DNA of 64,000 nucleotides from Xanthomarina sp. F2636L (lineage in GTDB: Bacteria; Bacteroidota; Bacteroidia; Flavobacteriales; Flavobacteriaceae), in contig NZ_JAPMLM010000057.1 of the NCBI RefSeq assembly GCF_026410195.1, positions 62,001 through 126,000 of the forward strand. Reading direction: 5' to 3'. Position 1 is the stretch's first letter, and each line of letters opens with the position of its first letter. Below are positions 8,633 to 17,684 of the stretch, piece after piece. Made by a program: the position numbers and the translations under genes. The notes under the pieces were generated by a model. The model did no database searches. It was given only the letters and a program-made list of their open reading frames with translations, and was not told the origin of the DNA.

Positions 8633-8923
8633 ATGACATTTGGTGAATACATCAGAGAAATACGAGAAGAAAAGCAATTATTATTAAGAGAAGTTGCTTC
8701 TCAAATGAATATAGATACCGCATTATTAAGTAAAATTGAACGTGGCACTCGTATAGCTCGTAAAGAACAAGTTGAAGCATTAGCTAAAGCATTAAAGCAA
8801 AACAAAAGTGAATTACTTCAATATTGGTTGGCAGATAAAATTGTCTATATGTTAAAAGAAGAAAAAAACATTACGGAAATCCTCAAAATTGTAGAACAAA
8901 AAATTAATAGATTGAGCAAGTAG
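8633..8923 (+). CDS. XRE-family helix-turn-helix regulator, coupled to the Argonaute gene
   Basis: I prefer the ATG at 8633 (MTFGEYIREIREEKQ) over the upstream in-frame start because the domain begins there and the 5' extension is hydrophobic low-complexity sequence over the direct repeats. The 96-residue product is a classic Cro/C1-type HTH (REVASQMNIDTALLSKIERG) with a short helical C-terminus, like restriction-system controller proteins. Its stop is 23 bp before the Argonaute gene, same strand, so cotranscription is likely. Small XRE regulators commonly control defence genes to prevent toxicity; here that is inferred from linkage. Confidence 0.8.
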   Translation: MTFGEYIREIREEKQLLLREVASQMNIDTALLSKIERGTRIARKEQVEALAKALKQNKSELLQYWLADKIVYMLKEEKNITEILKIVEQKINRLSK

Positions 8924-8946
8924 TAGAATTAATAAACCCAAGTCTT

Positions 8947-11010
8947 ATGAGTCAGGAACTTTATTTTAATATCATAACATTTGATTTACCAGACAAACCA
9001 ATAACTTTTTACTTCAGTAAAGAGAAAATTGGTAATGCACAAAAGTTGTATAAAACAAAGTTTCCAACCAATATAGAAGATTTGTTTCCTGGTATAAAAG
9101 AAGAAAATCCTGATTTTATCTACACATCATTTATTTATGAAAAGGAAGGCTATTTGCCTTTAAAACTCAATTTAAAAGAACAACCAACTGACCTTATAAA
9201 GCATTATTATAATTGGCGAATTAAAAAATACTTTAAAAGTATCAACAAACTGGTTGATAAGAACTTTGTAAAAGACAACCAAATATGGGTGGGTAATAAA
9301 TTATATAAAAACAACAATTTTTATAAATATTTTAAATTTACAGTAAAAGTTCAGATTAAGGAAGTTAGTGAATATGGTGAGTTAGTTGTTTCTTATGATG
9401 GTATGGCCAAAGTGTTCAAAAAGCCAATTTCAGAAATCATAAAATACACTTCAACAACTAACCTCAACAATATAATTTATAAAAAGAGGATTTTAAAATA
9501 CCATAAAGATAAACAGTACATAGAAGATAATACAAAGGCTTATGCAGTTTTAAATAATGATTTACGTAATGCTTTTAAAATTAAACCAGAGCCTAAAGAC
9601 GATTCTAATAAATACATTAACTATAAACAAAAAATAGATAAGTTTATTCAGAGCTTCATTTTAAGTGATGATTTTAAAGCAATTATTGCAGTAAATAACG
9701 ACGATTACTTACCAGTAGAAATTAACCGTATTCGAGAAGTAGATGATATATGTAATGAATTGGTTTTTCAAGATGGCGTTGGCAGAGTACCTAAATCTGA
9801 TTTTAGAAAGCTAAAACCTTTGAATCCTTGTCAGTTAGATAATGTGCATTTCTTTTTCATTCACCACACAAGTTATACAAAAGAGGTAGCAACATTGCAA
9901 AAATTATTAGAGGATGGTACAAGTTGGTATAAAGGTTTAAATATTTATGCTGGGGTATTAGCACATTTTGATAATAGTGTCAACATAATATTTGATGATT
10001 TAGAGAACCCATTACCTCAAATAAAAGATGGTATTAAAAAATTTAAATCAGACCCTAACATCAATTATGTAGCTATTTATTTAAGTCCTTTTAATAAACA
10101 CGAACCTAATCTTGAAAAGAAGTTAGTGTATTATAAGGTTAAAGAGCAATTACTTTATAAAAGAATTATATCTCAAGTAATAGATTTTGATAGATTTAGA
10201 AGAAACCAACACAAATTTATTTATGATTTAACCAACATATCATTAGCCTTATTAGCAAAATTAGATGGTACACCTTGGCAACTTAATGTTAAACCAAAAA
10301 ATGAATTGGTAATTGGTGTTGGTGCTTTTAAAAATACCGAAGAAAATATACGTTATGTAGCAAGTGCATTTAGTTTCAAAAACAATGGCAGGTTTAATGA
10401 GTTTCATTATTTCAGTAAATCTGATGTCAAACAATTAGGTAACGCTTTAAGCGATGCTATCTATCAATATGTACCAACCAACAAAACACCTGAAAAAATT
10501 GTAATTCACTTTTATAAGGATATGAAGGATGAGGAAATCCAACCTGTTTTGGAAATGATGGATAAACTCAAATTACCTTGTCCACTTTTTGTCTTAAACA
10601 TAAATAAAACAAAATCAGAAGATATAATTGCTTTCGACCAAAATTGGAATGGAGAATTAATTCCTATTAGTGGCACATACATCAACATAGGGCCTAAAGA
10701 TGAACACAAATATTTGTTGTTTAATAATTTAAGATATAAGAAAACAGTTCAGTACCCAAGTTATTCAAGTTATGCGTTTCCAATAAAACTTAAAATATCA
10801 AGTCCTACACCAGAAGCTTTAAATGATAGCAAGATGATTAGAAAATTAATTGAACAAGTATATCAATTTAGTAGGCTATATTGGAAATCCTTACGTCAAC
10901 AAAACGTACCAATAACAATTAAATATCCTGAAATGGTTGCAGAAATAGCACCTCGTTTTGAAAGCAAGGAAATACCACCTTTTGGTCAAGAAACCTTATG
11001 GTTTTTATAA
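8947..11010 (+). CDS. Prokaryotic Argonaute (PIWI domain), probably catalytically inactive
   Basis: The 687-residue protein has long-pAgo architecture: an N-terminal/linker region (1 to about 280), a MID domain (about 285-440) and a PIWI domain (about 450-687) ending in the hydrophobic LWFL typical of pAgos. MID guide-binding residues are visible: Lys397 in YYKVKEQ, Gln410 in IISQVID and Lys438 in LAKLDGTPW. The DEDX tetrad appears disrupted: the usual GxD of the first strand is VIGVGAF (Gly459 where Asp is expected), the HRDG-like strand is VIHFYK (Tyr523 at the Asp position), and the last position lies around Glu662. pAgos bind nucleic-acid guides and recognise invading DNA or RNA; inactive ones usually recruit an effector. 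No effector gene is recognisable nearby. Family certain; inactivity is from motif reading. Confidence 0.9.
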   Translation: MSQELYFNIITFDLPDKPITFYFSKEKIGNAQKLYKTKFPTNIEDLFPGIKEENPDFIYTSFIYEKEGYLPLKLNLKEQPTDLIKHYYNWRIKKYFKSINKLVDKNFVKDNQIWVGNKLYKNNNFYKYFKFTVKVQIKEVSEYGELVVSYDGMAKVFKKPISEIIKYTSTTNLNNIIYKKRILKYHKDKQYIEDNTKAYAVLNNDLRNAFKIKPEPKDDSNKYINYKQKIDKFIQSFILSDDFKAIIAVNNDDYLPVEINRIREVDDICNELVFQDGVGRVPKSDFRKLKPLNPCQLDNVHFFFIHHTSYTKEVATLQKLLEDGTSWYKGLNIYAGVLAHFDNSVNIIFDDLENPLPQIKDGIKKFKSDPNINYVAIYLSPFNKHEPNLEKKLVYYKVKEQLLYKRIISQVIDFDRFRRNQHKFIYDLTNISLALLAKLDGTPWQLNVKPKNELVIGVGAFKNTEENIRYVASAFSFKNNGRFNEFHYFSKSDVKQLGNALSDAIYQYVPTNKTPEKIVIHFYKDMKDEEIQPVLEMMDKLKLPCPLFVLNINKTKSEDIIAFDQNWNGELIPISGTYINIGPKDEHKYLLFNNLRYKKTVQYPSYSSYAFPIKLKISSPTPEALNDSKMIRKLIEQVYQFSRLYWKSLRQQNVPITIKYPEMVAEIAPRFESKEIPPFGQETLWFL

Positions 11011-11055
11011 TCCGAAGCCTTTTTTCTTTGCACAACCATTGCATTCAATAATTTG

Positions 11056-11063
11056 TATCTTTG
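11056..11063 (+). promoter_or_regulatory. Candidate -7 box before the first HYC_CC_PP gene
   Basis: TATCTTTG matches TAnnTTTG and ends 9 nt before the ATG at 11073. TTG triplets at 11028-11030 and 11039-11041 flank the expected -33 region with non-ideal spacing. It suggests the metal module has its own promoter separate from the Argonaute. Confidence 0.4.
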
Positions 11064-11072
11064 TGAAACTTT

Positions 11073-11468
11073 ATGAAAATATTCTTTTCCATATCAATGT
11101 CAATTTTATTCTTTTTTCAGGGAATTAGCCTTGATATGGACTTTTGTGGACCAATAAAAGAAATTTCAAACATCATTACCCATTATCAAGACCATAAAAT
11201 GTATGGCGACTCTTTCCTTGAATATGTAGTTGAAGATTACATTGACAATGATGCAAAAAATGAAGGGCATCATAATAACCCAGATAAGGAAAATACACCA
11301 GTTCATTCTCATAATCAATGTTGTCATCCTTTAGTATTATTTATTGCGAACAACAATTCGGCCCTAATCAATCGACTAAAGTTTGAAGATAAAGAGCCGT
11401 TCAATTTATATACAGTTAACTTCTATTCCAGATATCTGGAATCTCTCTTCCAACCCCCGCGAGTATAA
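11073..11468 (+). CDS. HYC_CC_PP-like small exported protein of the metal-efflux module
   Basis: The 131-residue product has a hydrophobic N-terminal signal segment (FFSISMSILFFFQGISL), then FCGP, a His/Asn/Asp-rich stretch (EGHHNNPDKENTPVHSHNQ), a CC pair (QCCHP) and a C-terminal PPRV. This matches the layout of the HYC_CC_PP family linked to heavy-metal efflux pumps in Bacteroidota, although HYC is replaced by DFC. A second member heads the copper cluster at 29460. The protein probably acts in the periplasm and could bind metal through His/Cys; the function is not established. It immediately precedes a structured intergenic region and the RND gene. Confidence 0.68.
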   Translation: MKIFFSISMSILFFFQGISLDMDFCGPIKEISNIITHYQDHKMYGDSFLEYVVEDYIDNDAKNEGHHNNPDKENTPVHSHNQCCHPLVLFIANNNSALINRLKFEDKEPFNLYTVNFYSRYLESLFQPPRV

Positions 11469-11575
11469 TTCAGTTTTTTTTAAGGATAGCTATATCCTAA
11501 CGTGATGCTTCTCAAAGTAAGCATTGCTTTATAAATGCGTTGCACCCATTCGCACCGTAAATTTTCAACTGAATT
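11467..11575 (+). promoter_or_regulatory. Structured leader between HYC_CC_PP gene and RND gene (closing stem with three hairpins)
   Basis: AATTCAGTT at 11467-11475, overlapping the upstream stop codon, pairs perfectly with AACTGAATT at 11567-11575, 11 nt before the RND ATG. Inside are AGGATA/TATCCT (11483-11488/11493-11498), ATGCTT/AAGCAT (11505-11510/11519-11524) and TGCG/CGCA (11536-11539/11551-11554). Together these can form a four-way junction. The copper cluster has a similar layout at 29872-29994 with different sequence. A cis-regulatory RNA is possible; folding was judged by eye. Confidence 0.4.
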
Positions 11576-11586
11576 AATACATATTT

Positions 11587-14500
11587 ATGATTAATAAAAT
11601 CATTTCATTTTCCATTAATAATAAATTTATTATTGGGCTATTTATAGTGGTGCTTATTGGCACAGGCATATACTCAATGGCCACTATAAATTTGGGTTCC
11701 GTGCCTGATATTACCAACAATCAAGTTCAAGTTATAACAACTGCCCCTAATTTGGGAACGGAGGATATTGAGCAATTTGTAACCTTTCCCGTAGAATTGG
11801 CAATGGCAAATCTTCCAGACGTTATCGAACTGCGTTCGATCTCTCGTTTTGGACTGTCCGTGGTAACCATTGTTTTTAAAGACGAAGCAGGAACCTATCT
11901 GCCACGACAATTGGTCCAAGAAAAATTAACCGCAGTTGCGGAAGAAATCCCTGAAGGTTTTGGCACGCCTTTTATGGCGCCCATTACCACGGGCTTGGGC
12001 GAAATATTGCAATATACCTTAAAGGTTAAAGAAGGGTATGAAGAAAAATATGACGCAATGGAACTGCGCACCATTCAAGACTGGATCGTGAAACGCCAGA
12101 TGGCGTTAGTCCCGGGAGTTGTTGAAGTAAATGCTTTTGGAGGCTATGTAAAACAATATGAAGTCGCTCTTAATCCTGCTAAACTAAAAAGTTTTGGCAT
12201 CACAATGCACCAGGTCTTTGAAGCCCTTAAAGTGAACAATGCCAATACGGGTGGAGCTTATATTGAAAAAAACCACCAAGCCAATTTTATCCGTGGGGAA
12301 GGGCTGGCACGAAGTATCGCCGATTTGGAAAACACCGTTGTGACCACTCAAAATGGAAGCCCTGTTTTGGTAAGGGACGTTGCCGAAAAAGTGGGTTACG
12401 GTAACCAAGTGCGTTATGGTGCATTTACCCAGGATGGTCACGAATCTGTGGGTGGCCAAATATTAATGTTGAAAGGACAGAACCCAAGTAACGTTATAGA
12501 AAATGTTGAAAAGCGTATAGCCGAAATCCAAAAATCCTTGCCTGAAGGCGTGTATATCGATACATTTTTAAGCCAAAGCGAACTGATTGAGAGAACCACA
12601 AGTACCGTTAAAACAAATCTAATTGAAGGGGCACTCATCGTAATATTCGTTTTGGTACTCCTTTTAGGTAGCTTCCGTGGCGGTTTGATAGCAGCTTCGA
12701 TAATCCCCTTGTGTTTATTGTTCGCATTTATTTTGATGAAGCAATTTGGTATTTGGGCAAATTTAATGTCCTTGGGTGCAATTGATTTTGGAATTATTGT
12801 TGACGGCGCGGTAATTATAGTGGAGGGAACGGTTTTTCACATTCATCAACGGATGAAGAAATCCAATGCAATTATGGGACAATCCGAGATGGATGAAATA
12901 GCCTATGATTCTTCTAGTAAAATGATGAATTCTGCCTTTTTCGGTCAGTTAATCGTTCTCATTGTTTTTACACCTATTTTGTTCTTGACAGGTGTGGAAG
13001 GAAAAATGTTCCGCCCAATGGCCTTTACCTTTGGATTTGCAGTTTTAGGCGCTATCATCCTTTGTCTTACCTATGTGCCAATGATGTCGTCATTATTTTT
13101 AAAACCTGCCAAAAACCAAAATAGTTGGTTTGCCAGATTTGAAAATCGGATGGATAGGATAAGCGATAAAATTATGGGCCTTTTGAATCGCGTGTATCTG
13201 CCCATACTGAATTTTTCACTTCGTTTTAAAGCAGGGGTCGTAATAGGTGCGGTTGCCTTGCTATTGATTGCAGGATTTGTATTCAAAAATATGGGAGCTG
13301 AATTTATCCCGAAATTTGATGAGGGCGATATTGCGTTTCAAGCATTAATAAAACCGGGGAGCAGTCTTACAGAGACCATCGAGGCTTCAAAGAAACTCGA
13401 AAATCTAATAAATGAATTTCCTGAAGTTAAAACTGTAGTTTCAAGAATCGGGGTAGCCGAAATCCCAACCGACCCGATGCCAATGGACATTGCGGATAGT
13501 TACATTATTCTTGAAAAAGATAAAAGCAAATGGACTTCCGCCGACAGCAAAGAAGAACTCATTGAAAAAATACAAGAAAAGATTTCGGTTGTTCCCGGTG
13601 TCAATTTTGTATTTACCCAGCCCGTGGAACTTCGTTTTAATGAGTTGCTAACTGGAGTTCGTGAGGACGTGGCAATCAAATTGTACGGAGAAGATTTGGA
13701 TGTGTTGGCAGATAAGGTACAGGAAATCGCAGCGGTAATACGTGAAGTACCGGGTGCAGCAGACCTTAACGTAGAGGCTACAAGCGGTTTGCCACAAATG
13801 ACAGTGGTGTATAACCGCGCAAAAATGGCACAATACGGTGTAACTGTGGATAAATTGAATGATTATGTAAGTGCCGCCTTTGCAGGCGAAAAGGCAGGTG
13901 TGATTTTTGAAGGCGAAAAGCGTTTTGATGTGGTTATCAGGTTGGCAGAGGACTTTAGGCAAGACATCAATAGCTTAAAAAACCTTTACATAGACCTGCC
14001 GAACGGTGCTCAAGTGCCTCTAAAGGAAGTTGCGGATATCAGTTATAAAGCTGGGCCAATGCAAATTTCAAGAGACAACACTATGCGTCGTATATCTGTG
14101 GGTGTAAATGTTCGTGGACGCGATGTAAAATCGATGGTCGAGGAAATTCAGCAAAAACTGGAAACGGAAGTGGAACTGCCACCAGGTTATTACGTCACTT
14201 ATGGAGGATCATTTGAAAACCTGCAACGTGCATCAGACCGATTGATGATAGTAGTGCCCATCGTTCTACTAACAATATTTATCCTGCTTTATTTCGCTTT
14301 AAATTCATTTTCACAGGCTTTGATGATTTATATGGCAGTGCCTTTGGCGGCAATAGGCGGGGTTTTCATTTTGTTGATCCGTGGAATGCCTTTCAGTATT
14401 TCGGCAGGGGTCGGGTTTATCGTACTCTTTGGAGTAGCGGTTTTAAACGGTCTGATACTCATAAACAAATTCAATGAACTAAAAGAAAGTGGAATGACAG

Positions 14501-16002
14501 ATTTAAAAAAACGTATATACGAAGCTACGCACGAACGTTTACGTCCCATTTTATTGACTGCCATTACCACAATTATGGGCTTTATCCCAATGGCAGTTTC
14601 CACCTCTGGTGGTGCAGAAGTACAGCGACCATTGGCAACAGTAGTCATTGGAGGAATGCTTACGGCAACATTTTTGACCTTGGTGGTTATTCCTATTCTT
14701 TACTATTGGCTGGAATCGAGAAAGGAACGAAACAATACAAAGGGGGATATAAGCTATGTCAACAGGTCAACAAACATTATAACGGTATTATTGATGGTTG
14801 GAGGTTTGATGGCTTCTGGAACTTCATTTGCCCAAGACAATAGTCAAGATGGTACAATTCCAAAGACCTTGACCATTGATGAGGCCATTGCTATGGCAAA
14901 ACAGAATTATCCTACGCTCAAGGAAAGTCAGGCATTTATTGAACGGGAAAAGGCGATGAAAGGCACCAGTTTTGACCTTGGCAGCACCGAAGTTTTTACA
15001 GGCAAGGAAGAATATGGCAATAATCTTCCTGGAGTTCAAACCACTATCGGCGTACAACAGGGAAATATTGATTTGCTTTCCGGTTTCTCAAAATCGAAGT
15101 TTTACAAAGAGCGCATTGCATTGGGAGAAAAGTTTTTTGTGGCAAGTGAACAACAGTTGGTGCGTAATGTGATGCAGGCGTATGACCAAATTAATTATTA
15201 CAAGGCACAGTTGCGTTTTGCTGATCAATTGGACAGTGTTTATGCCAATTTTAAGACCGCTGCCCAACTTCGGTATGATACCGGAGAAACAGGCAAGTTG
15301 GAATTTATTGCAGCCTCTTCCGAATTTCAACAGATACAAGTATTAAAACAACAAGCTTTTGATGATATTGAAATCGCCAAACGTGCCTTAAAACAATATT
15401 TGGGAACCGATGAAAACATCGAGACGGTTGATGGCGTTTACGAGCCATTGGATTTTATGGCTACATTAGATTCAACTTCAGTGGCAAATAATCCAATGTT
15501 GCAATATGCCTTGCAAAATGCCGAAGTAAGCAAGGCAAACGTGGGTGTCGAAAAATCCCAATTTCTACCTAAATTTAGTTTATCGTATGGCAGACAAGTT
15601 GTAGATGAAGTGTCAGGCTTCAATACTTTTCAGGCAGGCATTAGCATTCCACTATGGTTTTTTCCGCAAAAGGCAAGAGTCAAGTCAGCTAAGGCAGACG
15701 CAATGATGGCAGAATATCAATATTTGGAACAAAAAGAAGTTACGGAAAGCCGTGTTTCGCAATTGCTCCAATCCCTCGAAAAAACTAAGAAGACATTGCA
15801 ATATTATAAAGAAAGCGCACTGCTATTGGCAGAAGAACAGATAGCCACGGCACAATTGGCATCCAAGGAAGGTGAAATTGATTACGTTAATTACATTACA
15901 ATTCTAAACAGTGCCATCCGTATCAAACAAAACCATTTACAATACCTCAATCAGTATAACCAACAGTCTATTGAGGTACAATATCAATTGGGTAATCTAT
16001 AA
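11587..16002 (+). CDS. CzcA/CusA-family heavy-metal RND pump fused to a TolC/CzcC-like outer-membrane factor
   Basis: Residues 1 to about 1045 form a complete HME-RND permease: first TM near the N-terminus, docking domains, and the proton-relay segment SLGAIDFGIIVDGAVIIVEG characteristic of CzcA/CusA. Residues from about 1090 to 1471 are a TolC/CzcC-type outer-membrane efflux protein (LTIDEAIAMAKQNYPTLKES). The two parts are joined by a stretch that looks like an intact signal peptide (about 1063-1083, ending ASGTSFAQ), so signal peptidase may separate them after export. RND-OMF fusions of this size occur in Bacteroidota metal clusters. The pump exports divalent cations (Co/Zn/Cd or Ni type) from the periplasm. 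Visibly more G+C than the Argonaute region, suggesting a different origin. Confidence 0.92.
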   Translation: MINKIISFSINNKFIIGLFIVVLIGTGIYSMATINLGSVPDITNNQVQVITTAPNLGTEDIEQFVTFPVELAMANLPDVIELRSISRFGLSVVTIVFKDEAGTYLPRQLVQEKLTAVAEEIPEGFGTPFMAPITTGLGEILQYTLKVKEGYEEKYDAMELRTIQDWIVKRQMALVPGVVEVNAFGGYVKQYEVALNPAKLKSFGITMHQVFEALKVNNANTGGAYIEKNHQANFIRGEGLARSIADLENTVVTTQNGSPVLVRDVAEKVGYGNQVRYGAFTQDGHESVGGQILMLKGQNPSNVIENVEKRIAEIQKSLPEGVYIDTFLSQSELIERTTSTVKTNLIEGALIVIFVLVLLLGSFRGGLIAASIIPLCLLFAFILMKQFGIWANLMSLGAIDFGIIVDGAVIIVEGTVFHIHQRMKKSNAIMGQSEMDEIAYDSSSKMMNSAFFGQLIVLIVFTPILFLTGVEGKMFRPMAFTFGFAVLGAIILCLTYVPMMSSLFLKPAKNQNSWFARFENRMDRISDKIMGLLNRVYLPILNFSLRFKAGVVIGAVALLLIAGFVFKNMGAEFIPKFDEGDIAFQALIKPGSSLTETIEASKKLENLINEFPEVKTVVSRIGVAEIPTDPMPMDIADSYIILEKDKSKWTSADSKEELIEKIQEKISVVPGVNFVFTQPVELRFNELLTGVREDVAIKLYGEDLDVLADKVQEIAAVIREVPGAADLNVEATSGLPQMTVVYNRAKMAQYGVTVDKLNDYVSAAFAGEKAGVIFEGEKRFDVVIRLAEDFRQDINSLKNLYIDLPNGAQVPLKEVADISYKAGPMQISRDNTMRRISVGVNVRGRDVKSMVEEIQQKLETEVELPPGYYVTYGGSFENLQRASDRLMIVVPIVLLTIFILLYFALNSFSQALMIYMAVPLAAIGGVFILLIRGMPFSISAGVGFIVLFGVAVLNGLILINKFNELKESGMTDLKKRIYEATHERLRPILLTAITTIMGFIPMAVSTSGGAEVQRPLATVVIGGMLTATFLTLVVIPILYYWLESRKERNNTKGDISYVNRSTNIITVLLMVGGLMASGTSFAQDNSQDGTIPKTLTIDEAIAMAKQNYPTLKESQAFIEREKAMKGTSFDLGSTEVFTGKEEYGNNLPGVQTTIGVQQGNIDLLSGFSKSKFYKERIALGEKFFVASEQQLVRNVMQAYDQINYYKAQLRFADQLDSVYANFKTAAQLRYDTGETGKLEFIAASSEFQQIQVLKQQAFDDIEIAKRALKQYLGTDENIETVDGVYEPLDFMATLDSTSVANNPMLQYALQNAEVSKANVGVEKSQFLPKFSLSYGRQVVDEVSGFNTFQAGISIPLWFFPQKARVKSAKADAMMAEYQYLEQKEVTESRVSQLLQSLEKTKKTLQYYKESALLLAEEQIATAQLASKEGEIDYVNYITILNSAIRIKQNHLQYLNQYNQQSIEVQYQLGNL

Positions 16003-16018
16003 TCATAAAAAGAGAAAA

Positions 16019-17227
16019 ATGAAGAATATACTATTAGTAAGTACCGTATTATTTACACTTATGTTTATGAGTTGTAACGATGCCCCAAAATCTGAACTTG
16101 GCCACAACGAAACGGAAGTCGGGGAAGATGCGCACGGCGAAGGCCACGACGAGGAAGAAGGTGTTGTGGAACTCACAAAACCACAGGCCGAAACCATTGG
16201 TTTGGAAATGAAACCTCTGGAGGAACGAACTTTAGGAAACAACATTAAGGTAACAGGAACGCTGCAACTTTTTCCACAGGATAAGGCGAACATCAGTCCG
16301 TTTGTTGGTGGAAATGTGAGTTCCATTAAGGTAGTACCTGGAGATAATGTAAGTAAAGGACAGGTATTGGCATATATTGAGCATCCCGATATCATTGCAA
16401 TGCAACAGGAATTTCAGGAAAAAAATGACGAACTGGTCTTTTTGAAACAGGATTTTGAACGCAAGCAGACCCTTTATGATAAAGGCGTTTCTTCTGGCAA
16501 GGAATTTCAGATGGCGCAGTCAAAATTTCGTTCCACCACATCCAGTGTCAATGGGTTGCGTTCCCAATTGAAACTGTTGGGCATTAATCCCGACAAAGTG
16601 GCGGAAGGTCAAATATATTCCGCTGTTCCCATTACCACGCCAATAAGTGGATACGTGGCAGAAGTAAATATAAGTTTGGGCGATTATGTGGGCGCACAAT
16701 CCAAAATGTTCTCAATAAGCGATAACTCAAAAATTTACGTCAATTTTAAAGTATATGAAAAGGACATATACCAAATAGAGAAAGGGCAACAAATATATTT
16801 TTCCACGGCCTCCCACCCGGACAATTTGCTTAAAGCCACCGTTCGGTCTGTTGGTAAAACCTTTAACACCGACCCAAAGGCTTTGGAAGTCTTGGCGGAT
16901 ATTGAAAACAAGGATAAAAACCTATTGCCGGGAATGTATGTGGAAGGGCGCATAGTGCAGGGCGAGAAAAAAGGTTTCGCTATTCCTGAAGCTGCTATCA
17001 TAAAAGAAGGCGAGCAATCCTTCATTTTCATTTTGGATGAAGACGAAGAAATGGAAGCGGGCAAAATGAAATTCAAAATGATACCTGTAACGGTCGGGAT
17101 TACTGATTTAGGCTTTGTTGAAGTCAATCTTCCTGCCGAAGTTTCAAAGGATGCCAAAGTTGTCATAAGTGGAGCTTATAACCTGTCTTCGGAAATGGTT
17201 AAAGGCGAACTGGAACACGCACATTAA
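16019..17227 (+). CDS. CzcB-type periplasmic adaptor (membrane fusion) lipoprotein of the metal RND pump
   Basis: I use the ATG at 16019, 16 bp after the pump's stop, because it gives a lipoprotein signal (LLVSTVLFTLMFMSC, lipobox Cys). The upstream in-frame extension overlaps the pump gene. The 402-residue protein has a His/Glu-rich segment after the lipobox (GEDAHGEGHDEEEG) that could bind metal, a lipoyl/barrel-sandwich hybrid domain (GGNVSSIKVVPGDNVSKGQ), a helical hairpin (about 140-190) and a beta-barrel/membrane-proximal C-terminus. It links the RND pump to its outer-membrane factor and may present metal to the pump. The role is well established for the family. Confidence 0.92.
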   Translation: MKNILLVSTVLFTLMFMSCNDAPKSELGHNETEVGEDAHGEGHDEEEGVVELTKPQAETIGLEMKPLEERTLGNNIKVTGTLQLFPQDKANISPFVGGNVSSIKVVPGDNVSKGQVLAYIEHPDIIAMQQEFQEKNDELVFLKQDFERKQTLYDKGVSSGKEFQMAQSKFRSTTSSVNGLRSQLKLLGINPDKVAEGQIYSAVPITTPISGYVAEVNISLGDYVGAQSKMFSISDNSKIYVNFKVYEKDIYQIEKGQQIYFSTASHPDNLLKATVRSVGKTFNTDPKALEVLADIENKDKNLLPGMYVEGRIVQGEKKGFAIPEAAIIKEGEQSFIFILDEDEEMEAGKMKFKMIPVTVGITDLGFVEVNLPAEVSKDAKVVISGAYNLSSEMVKGELEHAH

Positions 17228-17334
17228 TTCAATCACCATCAAAGATTTTGATTCCGGGTTTGTTTATCGTCTTAATAAGTTAGTTAAAAATTAAAAAACA
17301 GGCTCGGTTCAAAATCGATTAAAAATTTAAAAAA

Positions 17335-17664
17335 ATGAAGGAAATAAAAGCATTTATAAAACCGAACCGGATCCAAAGGGTAATTGAAGCTCTTGCTGAT
17401 AGTGGTTTTAAAAGTATGACCCTGTCACAAGCAGAAGGCACGGGAGCGTTCAAGGCAAAAGGCGCAAGACCGTCGCTGGATTTTCACGTGACAGATAGTC
17501 CAGTGGTCAAGCTGGAACTGGTTTGTCAAAATGAGGAAGCCCAAGCCGCAATTGAAACAATTCTAAGAAATGGTAAAACGGAAGAACCAGGAGACGGGAT
17601 TATTTATATCGCAAATATAGAAGATGCCTTTCACATTAAAACGGGAGAATCCATAGGGAAATAG
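17335..17664 (+). CDS. PII-like protein of the metal-efflux-linked (PII-NG type) group
   Basis: The 109-residue protein has the ferredoxin-like PII fold pattern: KEIKAFIKPNRIQRVIEAL, a T-loop-like segment rich in Gly and Ala, and GDGIIYIANIEDAFHIKTGE, which matches the PII C-terminal signature region. The T-loop is shorter than in GlnB and lacks its uridylylated Tyr context. PII homologues located in cus/czc clusters form a described subgroup (PII-NG), suggested to sense metal or nucleotides for the pump. It lies 107 bp after the adaptor gene and 20 bp before the Fur-family gene. Family confident; ligand unknown. Confidence 0.85.
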   Translation: MKEIKAFIKPNRIQRVIEALADSGFKSMTLSQAEGTGAFKAKGARPSLDFHVTDSPVVKLELVCQNEEAQAAIETILRNGKTEEPGDGIIYIANIEDAFHIKTGESIGK

Positions 17665-17684
17665 ATGGTTAAAATCACAAGTTA

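Noticed and set aside
8633-11010. Short-Argonaute system (SPARTA or similar)
   Set aside because: The protein is long (687 residues) and there is no TIR-APAZ or SIR2-APAZ partner. The XRE neighbour is only a regulator.
11467-11575. NiCo or czcD-type riboswitch
   Set aside because: Architecture is loosely similar (four-way junction), but I could not find its conserved purine-rich internal loops.
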